DNA of 36,991 nt from Bacteroidaceae bacterium (GCA_017617335.1 JAFZWK010000031.1:1-36991); one strand, 5' to 3'. Counted from the first letter of the stretch, positions 1-8,059 are shown. Program-made: numbers and translations. The notes: generated by a model not told the origin, from the letters alone.

Positions 1-521
1 ATTGTCTTGCCTACGAACAGATCGTAGTCGCGAATGGGCTGCACGTCGATTTGAGAACCGGGCAAGAATGCCTCGATGCCAAATACGTCAACAATCATAC
101 CGCCCTTAGTGCGGCACTTAACGAATCCCTTAACGATTTCTTCATTCTCCAGAGCTTGGTTAACACGATCCCAAGAACGGCTTGCACGAGCCTTCTTGTG
201 AGAGAGGATCAACTGCCCCTTCTTGTCTTCCTGATTCTCGATGTAAACCTCAACGGTGTCACCTACCTTCAGGTCGGGATTGTAGCGGAATTCGCTGGTG
301 GGAATGATACCGTCGCTCTTAAAGCCGATGTTGACTACAACCTCGCGCTTGTTCATTGCAATTACGGTACCGTCGACCACATCATGGTCGCTGATTTTGT
401 TCAGAGAACCCTCATAGGCCTCTGTCTGAGCCTCGCGGCTCTGATCTGCGTTGCTGTCGCCATTAGCGTATGCTTCCCAATCGAAGTCTTCCAATGGAGC
501 AACATTTTTGAAATCTGCCAT
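1..521 (-). CDS. rpsA: 30S ribosomal protein S1, N-terminal part (runs off the window)
   Basis: Read on the minus strand from the ATG at 521, the protein begins MADFKNVAPLEDFDWEAYAN and continues open for 173 codons to the window edge, so the C-terminal two-thirds is missing. Two S1-type OB-fold repeats are visible: residues about 45-115 (DGTVIAMNKREVVVNIGFKS, then a PDLKVGDTVEVYI-like strand and LILSHKKA) and a second beginning near residue 135 (VKGFVKCRTKGGMIVDV, FGIEAFLPGS). S1 binds mRNA on the 30S subunit and helps initiation, which matters in Bacteroidota because strong Shine-Dalgarno sites are rare there. The acidic N-terminal leader before the first OB fold is usual for the phylum. 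It has its own promoter and is divergent from pfkA. Identification is secure although the gene is cut. Confidence 0.95.
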   Translation of the reverse strand, partial: MADFKNVAPLEDFDWEAYANGDSNADQSREAQTEAYEGSLNKISDHDVVDGTVIAMNKREVVVNIGFKSDGIIPTSEFRYNPDLKVGDTVEVYIENQEDKKGQLILSHKKARASRSWDRVNQALENEEIVKGFVKCRTKGGMIVDVFGIEAFLPGSQIDVQPIRDYDLFVGKT

Positions 522-566
522 ACAGATTAATTAATGGTTAGTAAATAAAATTAATAAACTCGGGCG

Positions 567-598
567 CAAAGGTACAACTTTCCGATGAACTGACCAAA
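567..598 (-). promoter_or_regulatory. Bacteroidota-type promoter of rpsA
   Basis: On the minus strand TTTG (598-595) is followed after 20 bases by TACCTTTG (574-567), a full match to the -33 TTTG / -7 TAnnTTTG consensus of Bacteroidota housekeeping promoters. It would start transcription near 560, leaving a leader of about 40 bases before the rpsA ATG at 521. Confidence 0.75.
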
Positions 599-701
599 TC
601 TTTCCCTCTACTTTTTTAAGAAAAAAGTTGCCTCCTGCCGCTTCTTTATTTCTCTGGTGCAAAATCTGAGCATAATAGACTCTTGTTTTAGAAAAAAATT
701 G

Positions 702-709
702 TATCTTTG
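702..709 (+). promoter_or_regulatory. Probable -7 element of the pfkA promoter
   Basis: TATCTTTG matches the -7 consensus TAnnTTTG and lies 28 bases before the pfkA ATG. A -33 TTTG at the usual spacing is not clear; the nearest TTG (683-685) is only 16 bases upstream, so the upstream half is weak. Confidence 0.55.
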
Positions 710-737
710 CAGGGCAGATGATAAATGAAGTAAAGCG

Positions 738-1715
738 ATGAGAAAAATTAATTGCATAGGTATACTTACCAGTGGGGGCGATGCTCCAGGTATGAATGCG
801 GCGATTCGTGCAGTCACCCGTGCCGCCATAGCAAATGACTTCCGCGTGATGGCCATCTATCGTGGCTACGAAGGATTGATCAACGATGAGATAAAGGAGT
901 TTACCACAGAGAATGTGAGCAACATCATCCAGCGCGGAGGCACAATCCTCAAGACTGCCCGCAGCAAGGAATTCATGACACCTGAGGGGCGTCAGAAGGC
1001 TTACGACAACATGCAGAAGCGTGGTATCGATGCCTTGGTCGTGATAGGAGGAAACGGTTCCCTGGCCGGCGCACGCGAGTTCGCTCAGGAGTACGATATC
1101 CCCTGCATAGGCCTTCCTGGCACTATTGACAACGATCTGAATGGGACGGACAGCACCATCGGATACGACACCACCCTTAACACCATCATGGAATGTGTCG
1201 ACAAGATTCGCGATACAGCCACCAGCCACGAGCGTATCTTCTTTGTGGAAGTGATGGGACGCGACGCAGGCTTCCTGGCCCAGAACAGCGCCATAGCTGC
1301 AGGTGCCGAAGCAGCCATCATCCCCGAGGACACGATGGGAGCCGATCAGTTGGAGCACTTCATCGGAAGAGGTATTCGCAAGAGCAAATCCAGCAGTATC
1401 GTGCTGGTGAGCGAGAGTCCCAAGTGTGGTGCCATGTACTATGCTGAACGGGTGAGAAAGGAATATCCTGAGTATGACGTGCGCGTATCCATCCTTGGAC
1501 ACTTGCAACGCGGCGGAAGCCCCAGCGCAGGTGATCGTATCTTGGCAAGTCGCTTGGGCATGGGAGCCATCAATGCCATTCTGGAAGGGCAACGCAACGT
1601 GATGATTGGCATCAAGAACGACGAGGTTGTCTACGTCCCCTTCAGTAATGCCATCAAGAGCGACAAGCCCGTGAAGAAGGAACTTATCGACCTGTTGGCT
1701 GTATTAAGTATTTAG
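738..1715 (+). CDS. pfkA: 6-phosphofructokinase, ATP-type
   Basis: The 325-aa product has the usual length of bacterial PfkA, which phosphorylates fructose 6-phosphate to fructose 1,6-bisphosphate in glycolysis. Visible family motifs are the nucleotide loop [10 protein letters not shown] (residues 12-21), [10 protein letters not shown] around 103-112, the catalytic PGTIDND with Asp131, MGRDAG near 170-175, and [15 protein letters not shown] in the C-terminal half. The Gly after Asn106 and the Gly in PGTIDND are the residues that mark ATP rather than pyrophosphate use (PPi enzymes have Asp and Lys there). One oddity is Asn106 where E. coli has Asp103 (GGDGS). The gene has its own promoter and meets the regulator gene at 1814 tail to tail across a hairpin. 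Confidence 0.95.
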   Translation: MRKINCIGILTSGGDAPGMNAAIRAVTRAAIANDFRVMAIYRGYEGLINDEIKEFTTENVSNIIQRGGTILKTARSKEFMTPEGRQKAYDNMQKRGIDALVVIGGNGSLAGAREFAQEYDIPCIGLPGTIDNDLNGTDSTIGYDTTLNTIMECVDKIRDTATSHERIFFVEVMGRDAGFLAQNSAIAAGAEAAIIPEDTMGADQLEHFIGRGIRKSKSSSIVLVSESPKCGAMYYAERVRKEYPEYDVRVSILGHLQRGGSPSAGDRILASRLGMGAINAILEGQRNVMIGIKNDEVVYVPFSNAIKSDKPVKKELIDLLAVLSI

Positions 1716-1791
1716 AGATTCTGTTATGCGCTTGAATTTGGGGCAGAAGAGGACGTTCCTTTCCCCTTCTCCCCCAGATTCGTTTCGCATT

Positions 1792-1811
1792 CCGATAGAT
1801 TATCTTATCGG
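1792..1811. terminator. Hairpin between convergent pfkA and regulator genes
   Basis: CCGATA (1792-1797) and TATCGG (1806-1811) form a perfect 6-bp stem with an 8-nt loop, followed on the plus strand by a short T-rich run (TTTCATTTC). It sits 77 bases past the pfkA stop and just past the stop of the opposing gene, so it could end both transcripts. The stem is short, so this is tentative. Confidence 0.45.
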
Positions 1812-1813
1812 TT

Positions 1814-2101
1814 TCATTTCACTTCCAAATAGCTCCGCAGGGCTTCCACGTATTGCTCGAAGGCTTGACGGCCTTGGGGCGTGAGACGGCAAAGGGTACA
1901 GGGACGACGACCCTTGAACGTCTTTTCTACCTCGATGTATCCTGCCGTGGTGAGCTTGTCAATCTGTACGCTCAGGTTGCCCGCCGTGGCTCCCGTCTGC
2001 TCCTTAATGTAAGGGAACTCGGCTTCGTCGGCACTAATAAGTAGCGACATGATGGCAAGCCGCAACTCGGAGTGCAGGAGAGGATCTAATGGCTGGAACA
2101 T
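1814..2101 (-). CDS. Small winged-helix transcriptional regulator
   Basis: The 95-aa product is almost entirely one winged-helix DNA-binding domain of the ArsR/MarR-like type (short 'winged helix DNA-binding' proteins, PF13601-like). LDPLLHSELRLAIMSLL forms the first helix, TGATAGNLSVQIDKLTTAGY is the recognition helix-turn-helix, and IEVEKTFKGRRPCTLCRLT is the wing. No ligand domain or clear metal-binding cysteine cluster is present. It is the second gene of a unit with the membrane protein at 2114-2752 (12-base gap) and is preceded by an unusually good ribosome-binding site. Such regulator/membrane-protein pairs are common in Bacteroidales. Control of its own operon is a reasonable guess, but no operator was identified. 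Confidence 0.75.
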   Translation of the reverse strand: MFQPLDPLLHSELRLAIMSLLISADEAEFPYIKEQTGATAGNLSVQIDKLTTAGYIEVEKTFKGRRPCTLCRLTPQGRQAFEQYVEALRSYLEVK

Positions 2102-2107
2102 AGGAAT

Positions 2108-2113
2108 CCTCCT
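2108..2113 (-). promoter_or_regulatory. Strong Shine-Dalgarno site of the regulator gene
   Basis: On the minus strand AGGAGG lies six bases before the regulator ATG and directly after the stop codon of the upstream membrane-protein gene. A perfect AGGAGG is uncommon in Bacteroidota and supports both the start at 2101 and translation from a shared mRNA. Confidence 0.6.
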
Positions 2114-2752
2114 TTATTTTTGATTCTGAAAATAGATGACTAATCCTGGTACGATAAGACCAATGAAGGCTACCGCTGCCATTACATAGAGCTGCTCCGA
2201 CCAGGGGTATTGCAGGGCAACGAAGAAACCACCCAGTCCAGCGATGAATCCACAGACCTGCACGATACGGTTCTTTAAGATGAAGCCTGTTATCGTCGAT
2301 GCAATACCGAAGCATAACGAGATGATGCTGGTGAGGTTCACGTAGAGGTGAGCATTGAAGTGGTCACCCGATACCGTAAATGCCACAGGTAACAATCCGC
2401 AACCAGCCAGACCAAAGATAAAGCCGATGACACCCATGAACATGCCGAAGGTCGCCCATACTTGCCCTATAGTGTTGCTGACAAAATTCTTCGGAACGGG
2501 TTGCTTGTTCTTACTGATAAACCATTCACCCACATAGCCGAGTATCCACATTACTCCCCACAGGGCATTCCATGCAGGGCCTCCATGATTTTTCCAAAGG
2601 TAGGCAATCAGCAAGGCGAATACGAATACGCAAGTGCCCCAGCAAATGAGTGAACACGACGAGTTACTAGTAATATTGCGGCGACTACGCTCTATTTGTT
2701 CCGTGATGATCTCCAGACTGCGCTCGGCAGTCAAATTTTTGTTCTCTTCCAT
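2114..2752 (-). CDS. Polytopic inner-membrane protein of unknown function
   Basis: The 212-aa product has a charged cytoplasmic N-terminus of about 30 residues (MEENKNLTAERSLEIITEQI and on) followed by about six hydrophobic segments, at roughly residues 31-50, 58-75, 90-115, 128-150, 155-175 and 185-207, ending in a short polar tail. No catalytic motif or named domain was recognised. It is the first gene of a two-gene unit with the winged-helix regulator and has its own good promoter with a leader of about 105 bases. A membrane protein paired with a small regulator suggests a stress- or signal-responsive role, but the sequence alone does not show it. Confidence 0.7.
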   Translation of the reverse strand: MEENKNLTAERSLEIITEQIERSRRNITSNSSCSLICWGTCVFVFALLIAYLWKNHGGPAWNALWGVMWILGYVGEWFISKNKQPVPKNFVSNTIGQVWATFGMFMGVIGFIFGLAGCGLLPVAFTVSGDHFNAHLYVNLTSIISLCFGIASTITGFILKNRIVQVCGFIAGLGGFFVALQYPWSEQLYVMAAVAFIGLIVPGLVIYFQNQK

Positions 2753-2862
2753 TGTTTTGCTACATAATTTAATTCGTTATTGAACTTTTTTACTTGCTCT
2801 CTGGCTTCGTCCAAGCTCCTGCAGAAAGCCTGTTCTCAGCCTTTTGTGTTCGAATCACGATG

Positions 2863-2894
2863 CAAAGATAAATAAGTTTACAATATAAACCAAA
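2863..2894 (-). promoter_or_regulatory. Bacteroidota-type promoter of the membrane-protein/regulator unit
   Basis: On the minus strand TTTG (2894-2891) is followed after exactly 20 bases by TATCTTTG (2870-2863), a full consensus match. The start point should be near 2857, giving a leader of about 105 bases before the ATG at 2752. Confidence 0.7.
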
Positions 2895-3018
2895 TTATTT
2901 TGCAAATTTTTTTAATGAAAATGCAATTTTTTTCAGATTGTGCCTTTTTTCCCCTTATTTTGTCTTCTTTTCCCCATCATTTCAGCCCCTCAATCATTTC
3001 TCGTCCTTGCGTTCAGGA

Positions 3019-3084
3019 CAACGTGTTGTCTTTGCAATCTCAACGTGTTGTCTTTGAGGTTTCAACGTGTTGTTCCGATGTTGC
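3019..3084. repeat. 22-bp phased repeat array, locus A (3 units)
   Basis: Units begin at 3019, 3041 and 3063, exactly 22 bp apart. The first two share CAACGTGTTGTCTTTG; the third keeps CAACGTGTTGT and then diverges. The core ACAAC-GT-GTTGT is a palindrome interrupted by two central bases. The array sits 22 bases beyond the stop codon of the minus-strand gene at 3107-3955. The same unit recurs at about 7.6 and 36.0 kb. Confidence 0.85.
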
Positions 3085-3106
3085 CAAAAAGATGTCTTGG
3101 TTCGCT

Positions 3107-3955
3107 CTATCTGTTTCCGTTGGCTATCTGGCTGCTGATGATGCGGCTCATGAGGGTTTGGCCATCGTTCACCCGCTCCATTATCTGCCAGCTGGAGGTG
3201 TTCTCTTTGCGCATTTCCATAGCGGCAACGTCCTTAGAGATCCACTTGACGGCATGCGTCTCATTGCCCAGCGTGAGGGAGTTCTTGTCTGTGCAGCCTC
3301 CTTTCATGACTTGGCCACCGGCATTCTTATCCACAAGGACATAGACGATGCTCGAGGGAGCGATGGTAAAGTATCTTCCCGCGTATTTGCTCGTTTCGTA
3401 ATTGGCCTTCAGGGTCTTCACTTGCTTCTTTGCTCCTTTCAGTTCATCCAGCATGCCGAGTATGCGCCAGGTGCCGAGCAAGGGGTTGCTGGAGTCGATG
3501 CTGGGTGTGGTGGTCAGGGCCTCGAAGACGGGTCGCGCCTCACTTGAGTATTTGTCAGCCTCGTATTTCTCTGTGCACCAGTTGTTCTCAGGGAAAATGA
3601 GGTGGTTGGAAAACTTGCTCCACCACTTCATGGAGAAATGATGTGAATCGCTGTCGAAGATCTTGATGCTCTGGTCGTTTTCATCCGTGGGCTCTTCGCC
3701 TGTATAGTTGAAAATCTTGCCTTTGTCGTTGTCGTGGAGGGAGAAGTTGCCGGTTCGCTGCATGAAGAGAGAGAGAGTCACTTCGTCCGTACATATTTTA
3801 TATTGGTCAAAGGGAGCGTTCACTTCGCCCGCTCTGCCTATGATGGTCATCAGTTTGTAGATGCCTCGCGGATTCTCCGTCTGGGCGCTGGCTGCAAGTG
3901 AAAGGGTGACAAGCGCGATTGCTGCCAGTTGTTTCAATAGAGATGTCTTTTTCAT
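3107..3955 (-). CDS. Exported two-domain lipocalin-like (DUF4488-type) protein
   Basis: The start at 3955 is chosen because it gives a clean signal peptide (MKKTSLLKQLAAIALVTLSL, then AASAQ); the open frame extends further upstream but that part has no such signal. The 282-aa product seems to contain two related halves of about 110 residues, 25-140 (RGIYKLMTIIGRAGE...) and 160-275 (LLGTWRILGMLDELKG...). Each opens with a G-(I/T)-(Y/W) strand and ends in a strand of the WQIMERV type, a pattern resembling DUF4488 or lipocalin-like beta-barrels of Bacteroidales. No catalytic residues are evident; ligand binding in the periplasm is a guess. It is divergent from the metalloprotease-like gene at 4082, and the 22-bp repeat array follows its stop. 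The family assignment is moderate. Confidence 0.6.
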   Translation of the reverse strand: MKKTSLLKQLAAIALVTLSLAASAQTENPRGIYKLMTIIGRAGEVNAPFDQYKICTDEVTLSLFMQRTGNFSLHDNDKGKIFNYTGEEPTDENDQSIKIFDSDSHHFSMKWWSKFSNHLIFPENNWCTEKYEADKYSSEARPVFEALTTTPSIDSSNPLLGTWRILGMLDELKGAKKQVKTLKANYETSKYAGRYFTIAPSSIVYVLVDKNAGGQVMKGGCTDKNSLTLGNETHAVKWISKDVAAMEMRKENTSSWQIMERVNDGQTLMSRIISSQIANGNR

Positions 3956-3993
3956 AATCAACGCTTTTAGGTTAGTATTTGTTGTTTTGGGAG

Positions 3994-4001
3994 CAAATAT
4001 A
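3994..4001 (-). promoter_or_regulatory. -7 element upstream of the lipocalin-like gene
   Basis: On the minus strand TATATTTG matches TAnnTTTG about 39 bases before the ATG at 3955. No clear TTTG was found at -33, so this is a half-site call. Confidence 0.4.
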
Positions 4002-4054
4002 TGCATTTTTCTGCTGATTCTTGGAAGGATGGAGGGAAATATAATTAAAATGTG

Positions 4055-4062
4055 TAATTTTG
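4055..4062 (+). promoter_or_regulatory. -7 element upstream of the 1152-aa protein gene
   Basis: TAATTTTG fits TAnnTTTG and lies 19 bases before the ATG at 4082, followed by GC as at most start sites in this window. No good -33 partner is visible. Confidence 0.45.
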
Positions 4063-4081
4063 CAGAAAAATAGGACGCTAT

Positions 4082-7000
4082 ATGAAGAAAACAAGCATGA
4101 TGCTTTTGCTCCTGGCAATGGGCCTGATGAACATCAAGGCGCAGCAGGACGTGACGAAATACTATCTGGTAAACTACGGCTTCGACGAAGGTTTCAACTA
4201 TAAGGCTGGGCAGACGACAGCGGTGGCTCAGGAGATTCTGGAGATAGATGGATGGACGCAAGGTTTCACCCACGACTATACCATCGCCGGCATTTATGAA
4301 TTCGGCTTTCGAGGCACATTCAACGGCGCTCGTGTGCCTACCCAGGGCTACGATGGCGAGGCAGGAGGCGGACTGGCTCTCTCGACAGGTTGGGGCATGG
4401 AGTTTGCCTATTCTCAGGAAGTGACTTTGCCTGCTGGAACCTACACGATCAATGTACCTACCTACAACGGTTGCGACAAGACGGCATCCTCTTCTCTGCT
4501 GGCTTGGAAACCCTCGTCAGGTGCTACTGTGAAGTCCACGTTAAGCAGCTACAAGGCGAACGCATGGACGCTGGACAAGATTTCTTTCCGCCTGACAAAG
4601 ACGACCAAGGGACAGATCTGCATCGGAATGAAGGCGGCAGAGAACGGAAGTGCCAACTCGGCGAAGCTGGTGATTGACTACGTGCAGATCATCGGGCAGG
4701 ATATGGCTGTGGACAAGGGAACCTTAGAGGCTGACCTCACGACGGCAAACAAGCTTTATGGCGATGGGACGGGTAACGATGCGGAAGCTTTAAAGGCTGC
4801 CATCGAGACGGCTCAGGAGACGATGAACGACGAGGCTGCCCAGGTGATGGAGGTGCTGGAGGCTCAATACGTTCTCGAGCAAGCCATCAATCAGTATCGA
4901 CAGAAGAATGCGTCAGCGGACAACCCTCTGGACCGCACGGAATACATCCGAAATGCCTCGTTCGAGATGAATAATTTCACAGGTTGGACAAGCGCGAGCT
5001 TCTCTTTGCAGAACAATACTTCTTTCGCTCGCAAGAAAGGTTCGTACTATATCGAGAAATGGGTGAACCAGGGCACGAAGGTGGGGAATGCAAGCGTGCG
5101 TCAGACTTTGAAGAATCTGCCAAACGGGAAGTACCGCTTGACGGTGGCTGCCCAGAATCTCAACCAGCAATCGACATCATCGCGTTGCAAAGGTGCCTAC
5201 ATCTTCGCAGGTGATCAGCAAAAGCCTGTCTATACGCCTTCTGATTATTCTGTCGACTTCACCAGCATCTCAGGTGAGGTGGAGATAGGTTTCGTGGCTG
5301 AGAACGCCACAGGTAACTGGCTGGCATGCGACAACTTCCGGCTCTATCTGATAGGTTATGTCGACCAGCAGGCGATGATAGACGAGTTGGCACGTCTCAT
5401 AGTCAATGCTGAGGAGTTGACGGGTGGATTGATGTCGGCTGAGGCAAACGAGGCTCTGGCAGCAGCTTTGGAAACGGCTCGCTCGATGAGCATAGAGAGC
5501 AGCGAGTCAGACATCAGGACAGCCACCATGACCTTGACTTCTGCCATCTGGAAAGCGCAGCAGAGTAGGGAGCGATGTGATCTTCTGCAAAGCGAGACAG
5601 CTACCGCTCAAGCCCTCTTGAGCAAGCACATGGGTAAGGCTGCAGAGGAAGCCTTGCAAAGTGCGATTGGCCAGGCAAATGCCATCAATTCCACCACTAA
5701 AGAGGCTGTCATCAATTCCACCATTACAGCCCTCGAGAAGGCTACGGAGGACGCGCAGGCAAGCATCGCCATTTACTTGGCTCTCGAGAAGGAGATAGCA
5801 GCGGCGAACAAGATCTACAACGAAACGCTGAATGGCGCAGAAGACTTGATGGCTGAGATTACCAAGGCTCAGGAAATCTACGACACGTGCCAGGCAACAG
5901 ACGTTGAGGTTGAGGCCGAAACGGCTTCACTCTCGCGTGCCCAACTCGCCTTCAATCTCGCCAATGCGACACCTGGAAGCGGAGCGGCTCCCCAAGTGAA
6001 GAGTACAAACCACTACGTGCCGACAGGTGCCACGCAAGCCTTGATGAGAGCCACGTTCAGCGGTTCAAACATCTTGGAGCGAGGCATTTGCTGGAGCACG
6101 GAACACGATCCTACCGTCCTAGATTCTCGAACCACGTCGTACTATTCCGTGAGTGGCCAGATCTACCATCTGACGGGACTTGATCCCGCCACCGTTTACT
6201 ACCTGCGGCCCTACGTGATGAACCGCACCTATCAAGTGGCTTACGGAGATGAGGTGAAGATTGTCACGCACCCCAAGGGAAACTGCTCATGGTCTTGGGA
6301 TAATGGTGCTCCAACAGCCGAAGCGAATGAGCGTTGCAGCAACGCCATAAAGGAAACCATCGATTATTTCAACGAATGGACAGGCATCAGGGGATTTACC
6401 CTGAGTGGTCATTATGGAAGCGGAACGCCCACGGCTGATTGCAGCTATGGAGGCTACATGCGCATTGGACCCAATGCAGCCTATCAGGCTATCGGAACGG
6501 TTATTCACGAGACAGGTCACGGCGTGGGAGTAGGAACCCATTGGCGCTGGTATTCATGCAGCGACACACGTGAGAACACTACCTACGGCAAGTGGCTTGG
6601 CAGAGAGGCAAACCAGATGCTTCAGTTCCTCGAGAATAAGGAAGGGAATTCCAATTGTTACATGCTGGGTGATGGAGTGCATGGATGGGGTCACGAAGCC
6701 ACCTACGACTGGTTCGTCAACGGAGCTGACAAGGACATGCATTTGCCCATCCAGTACATCGGAGGATGTTGTCTCCTCTATGCCCTCTTCATCGACGGCT
6801 TGTGTCCAACGTCCAGCTACCAGAATGGATTGGCAGGCTATACTTACAACTTCGATAGCAACACGAAATACTATCTCATGCCCAAGAGCGAAGAATGTGG
6901 ATTGGGCGACGCACTTCTCTGTCAGCGTTCATCGTCGATAGTCGCCTGGCAACCCATGATCCTGTCAGGTGAGGAGATAGGCGACGAGGCGGCATGGTAC

Positions 7001-7540
7001 ATCGATTACCTTCCCTCTCAGGGTTATTACACTTTCCGTAATGCGGCGACAGGAAAATATCTGACCCATTCGACGAGTAGCCAGAACGTGTCGCTCAAGA
7101 CGGTTCCTAATGGGCGGAATGTGGTCGCGACGGAATATTTCCAATTAATGCCTGATCGCACAGACGTCACTTTGGGAACAGGTTCAGAGACCATCAAGAC
7201 GCACGGATATTGGTTCACCTGGAGCAGCAACGGAAACAAAGCTATGCATGCAGTCGCGTCATCGGCCTCAGACGGTGGGCTGGTCAATCAGGCAACGTTC
7301 GACTACTCGGACAAAGCCACCGCCCAGCAATGGATAATCTTTTCCGAGGAAGAACTCAAAGCCTATCAGGCACGTGTTACAGCTATCGGCCAGATCCGCA
7401 TGACTGATGACGAGCAGTCTGACTCACTCGATCCGGAAGCCGTTTATTCCATCGATGGCAAGCGTCTCTCACGTCCCCAGAAGGGCTTCAACATCATTCG
7501 TCATAAGAACGGAAAAGTGAGCAAGAACCTCGTCCCATGA
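4082..7540 (+). CDS. Secreted multidomain HExxH metallopeptidase-like protein with beta-trefoil and sorting-type tail
   Basis: The 1152-aa product begins with a signal peptide (MKKTSMMLLLLAMGLMNIKA). By eye the order is: a carbohydrate-binding-like beta domain (about 25-205), a FIVAR-type helical segment (213-275), a second beta domain opening with NASFEMNNFTGW (285-430), alanine/glutamate-rich FIVAR-like helices (435-630), an Fn3-like domain (637-735), a catalytic-looking domain (740-960), a ricin-type beta-trefoil (968-1100) and a C-terminal tail with YSIDGKRL (1118-1152). The central domain carries HETGHGVGVGTH (His809, Glu810, His813, His820), a zinc-site motif like metzincins but with the third His one residue later than HExxHxxGxxH. 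Cleavage of host or plant glycoproteins at the cell surface is plausible. The peptidase family was not identified. Confidence 0.7.
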   Translation: MKKTSMMLLLLAMGLMNIKAQQDVTKYYLVNYGFDEGFNYKAGQTTAVAQEILEIDGWTQGFTHDYTIAGIYEFGFRGTFNGARVPTQGYDGEAGGGLALSTGWGMEFAYSQEVTLPAGTYTINVPTYNGCDKTASSSLLAWKPSSGATVKSTLSSYKANAWTLDKISFRLTKTTKGQICIGMKAAENGSANSAKLVIDYVQIIGQDMAVDKGTLEADLTTANKLYGDGTGNDAEALKAAIETAQETMNDEAAQVMEVLEAQYVLEQAINQYRQKNASADNPLDRTEYIRNASFEMNNFTGWTSASFSLQNNTSFARKKGSYYIEKWVNQGTKVGNASVRQTLKNLPNGKYRLTVAAQNLNQQSTSSRCKGAYIFAGDQQKPVYTPSDYSVDFTSISGEVEIGFVAENATGNWLACDNFRLYLIGYVDQQAMIDELARLIVNAEELTGGLMSAEANEALAAALETARSMSIESSESDIRTATMTLTSAIWKAQQSRERCDLLQSETATAQALLSKHMGKAAEEALQSAIGQANAINSTTKEAVINSTITALEKATEDAQASIAIYLALEKEIAAANKIYNETLNGAEDLMAEITKAQEIYDTCQATDVEVEAETASLSRAQLAFNLANATPGSGAAPQVKSTNHYVPTGATQALMRATFSGSNILERGICWSTEHDPTVLDSRTTSYYSVSGQIYHLTGLDPATVYYLRPYVMNRTYQVAYGDEVKIVTHPKGNCSWSWDNGAPTAEANERCSNAIKETIDYFNEWTGIRGFTLSGHYGSGTPTADCSYGGYMRIGPNAAYQAIGTVIHETGHGVGVGTHWRWYSCSDTRENTTYGKWLGREANQMLQFLENKEGNSNCYMLGDGVHGWGHEATYDWFVNGADKDMHLPIQYIGGCCLLYALFIDGLCPTSSYQNGLAGYTYNFDSNTKYYLMPKSEECGLGDALLCQRSSSIVAWQPMILSGEEIGDEAAWYIDYLPSQGYYTFRNAATGKYLTHSTSSQNVSLKTVPNGRNVVATEYFQLMPDRTDVTLGTGSETIKTHGYWFTWSSNGNKAMHAVASSASDGGLVNQATFDYSDKATAQQWIIFSEEELKAYQARVTAIGQIRMTDDEQSDSLDPEAVYSIDGKRLSRPQKGFNIIRHKNGKVSKNLVP

Positions 7541-7554
7541 TGGAAGCAAAAACA

Positions 7555-7642
7555 CAACGTGTTGTCTTTCCAATCACAACGTGTTGTCTTTCCCAACTCA
7601 ACGTGTTGTCTTTCCCAACTCAACGTGTCGCCTCCTTACATA
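7555..7642. repeat. 22-bp phased repeat array, locus B (4 units)
   Basis: Units start at 7555, 7577, 7599 and 7621, each exactly 22 bp apart and in the same orientation. The first three share CAACGTGTTGTCTTTCC; the last is degenerate (CAACGTGTCGCCTCC). The array begins 15 bases after the stop of the 1152-aa protein gene and ends about 60 bases before the -33 element of the tRNA promoter. Confidence 0.9.
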
Positions 7643-7702
7643 TAAAAAATAAGGTAAGGAAAAGGGACGGAATGAAAATTTTGAAAAAAAACGAGGAAAT
7701 GT

Positions 7703-7733
7703 TTTGCGGGGAATAAAAAAAGCCTTACCTTTG
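7703..7733 (+). promoter_or_regulatory. Promoter of the five-gene tRNA cluster
   Basis: TTTG (7703-7706), a 19-base spacer and TACCTTTG (7726-7733) match the Bacteroidota promoter consensus. The sequence after it, TTTGCACTCGC, is repeated at the promoter of the second tRNA-Asp gene (11249-11259). The first tRNA starts about 50 bases downstream. Confidence 0.75.
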
Positions 7734-7786
7734 CACTCGCAAAACGAAAAAAGATGGTTCTGGCGTGATTCATCTGTCTTGCGAAG

Positions 7787-7861
7787 GGGCGTTTAGCTCA
7801 GCTGGTTCAGAGCATCTGCCTTACAAGCAGAGGGTCGGCGGTTCGAATCCGTCAACGCCCA
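7787..7861 (+). tRNA. tRNA-Val (anticodon TAC)
   Basis: Acceptor arms GGGCGTT and AACGCCC pair fully, the D stem is GCTC/GAGC, and the anticodon arm TCTGC-CTTACAA-GCAGA carries TAC. The T arm GGCGG-TTCGAAT-CCGTC closes with one G-T pair. Discriminator A; CCA is not encoded. It is the first of five co-directional tRNA genes. Confidence 0.95.
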
Positions 7862-7877
7862 CGTATTTGTTGAGAAT

Positions 7878-7951
7878 GGCTCCTTAGCTCAACTGAATAG
7901 AGCATTTGACTACGGATCAAAAGGTTGTGGGTTTGAATCCCGCAGGAGTCA
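7878..7951 (+). tRNA. tRNA-Arg (anticodon ACG)
   Basis: Acceptor arms GGCTCCT and AGGAGTC pair with one G-T. The anticodon arm TTTGA-CTACGGA-TCAAA carries ACG, whose first base is normally deaminated to inosine to read CGN codons. The T arm contains TTTGAAT. CCA is not encoded. Confidence 0.95.
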
Positions 7952-7976
7952 CCCACCTGATGAAAGTCAGTGGTTC

Positions 7977-8059
7977 GGGTAGGTAGGTAAGTGGTTAAAA
8001 CGGGCAGACTGTAAATCTGTTGCCTCACGGCTTCGGCAGTTCGAATCTGTCCCTGCCCA
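7977..8059 (+). tRNA. tRNA-Tyr (anticodon GTA)
   Basis: This is a class II tRNA of about 83 nt with a long variable arm. Acceptor arms GGGTAGG and CCTGCCC pair with one T-G. The anticodon arm CAGA-CTGTAAA-TCTG carries GTA, and the T arm is GGCAG-TTCGAAT-CTGTC. Discriminator A; CCA is not encoded. Confidence 0.93.

Larger units (their letters stand above)
2753..3106. other. Intergenic region of 354 bases
   Basis: It holds the promoter and leader of the membrane-protein gene (2753-2894), an AT-rich stretch with long T runs (about 2895-3000) in which nothing was recognised, and a three-unit 22-bp repeat array (3019-3084) just past the stop of the gene at 3107. Confidence 0.6.

Noticed and set aside
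51-530. 159-codon plus-strand frame at the window start
   Set aside because: The opposite strand encodes a clear ribosomal protein S1; this frame is its shadow.
531-1592. 353-codon minus-strand frame across pfkA
   Set aside because: pfkA on the plus strand has all catalytic motifs; the antisense frame is long only because of codon bias.
2790-2858. 22-codon GTG-initiated leader frame in the leader of the membrane-protein gene
   Set aside because: It would start at the predicted 5' end of the transcript with no ribosome-binding site and shows no regulatory codon run, so it is probably chance.
2900-3547. 215-codon plus-strand frame covering the first repeat array
   Set aside because: It runs antisense to the gene at 3107-3955, which has a proper signal peptide and domain pattern, and its start lies in low-complexity T-rich DNA.
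7555-7642. Possible CRISPR array (regularly spaced repeats)
   Set aside because: The period is only 22 bp with about 16 constant bases and 6-7 variable bases, far too short for repeat plus spacer, and no cas genes are near.
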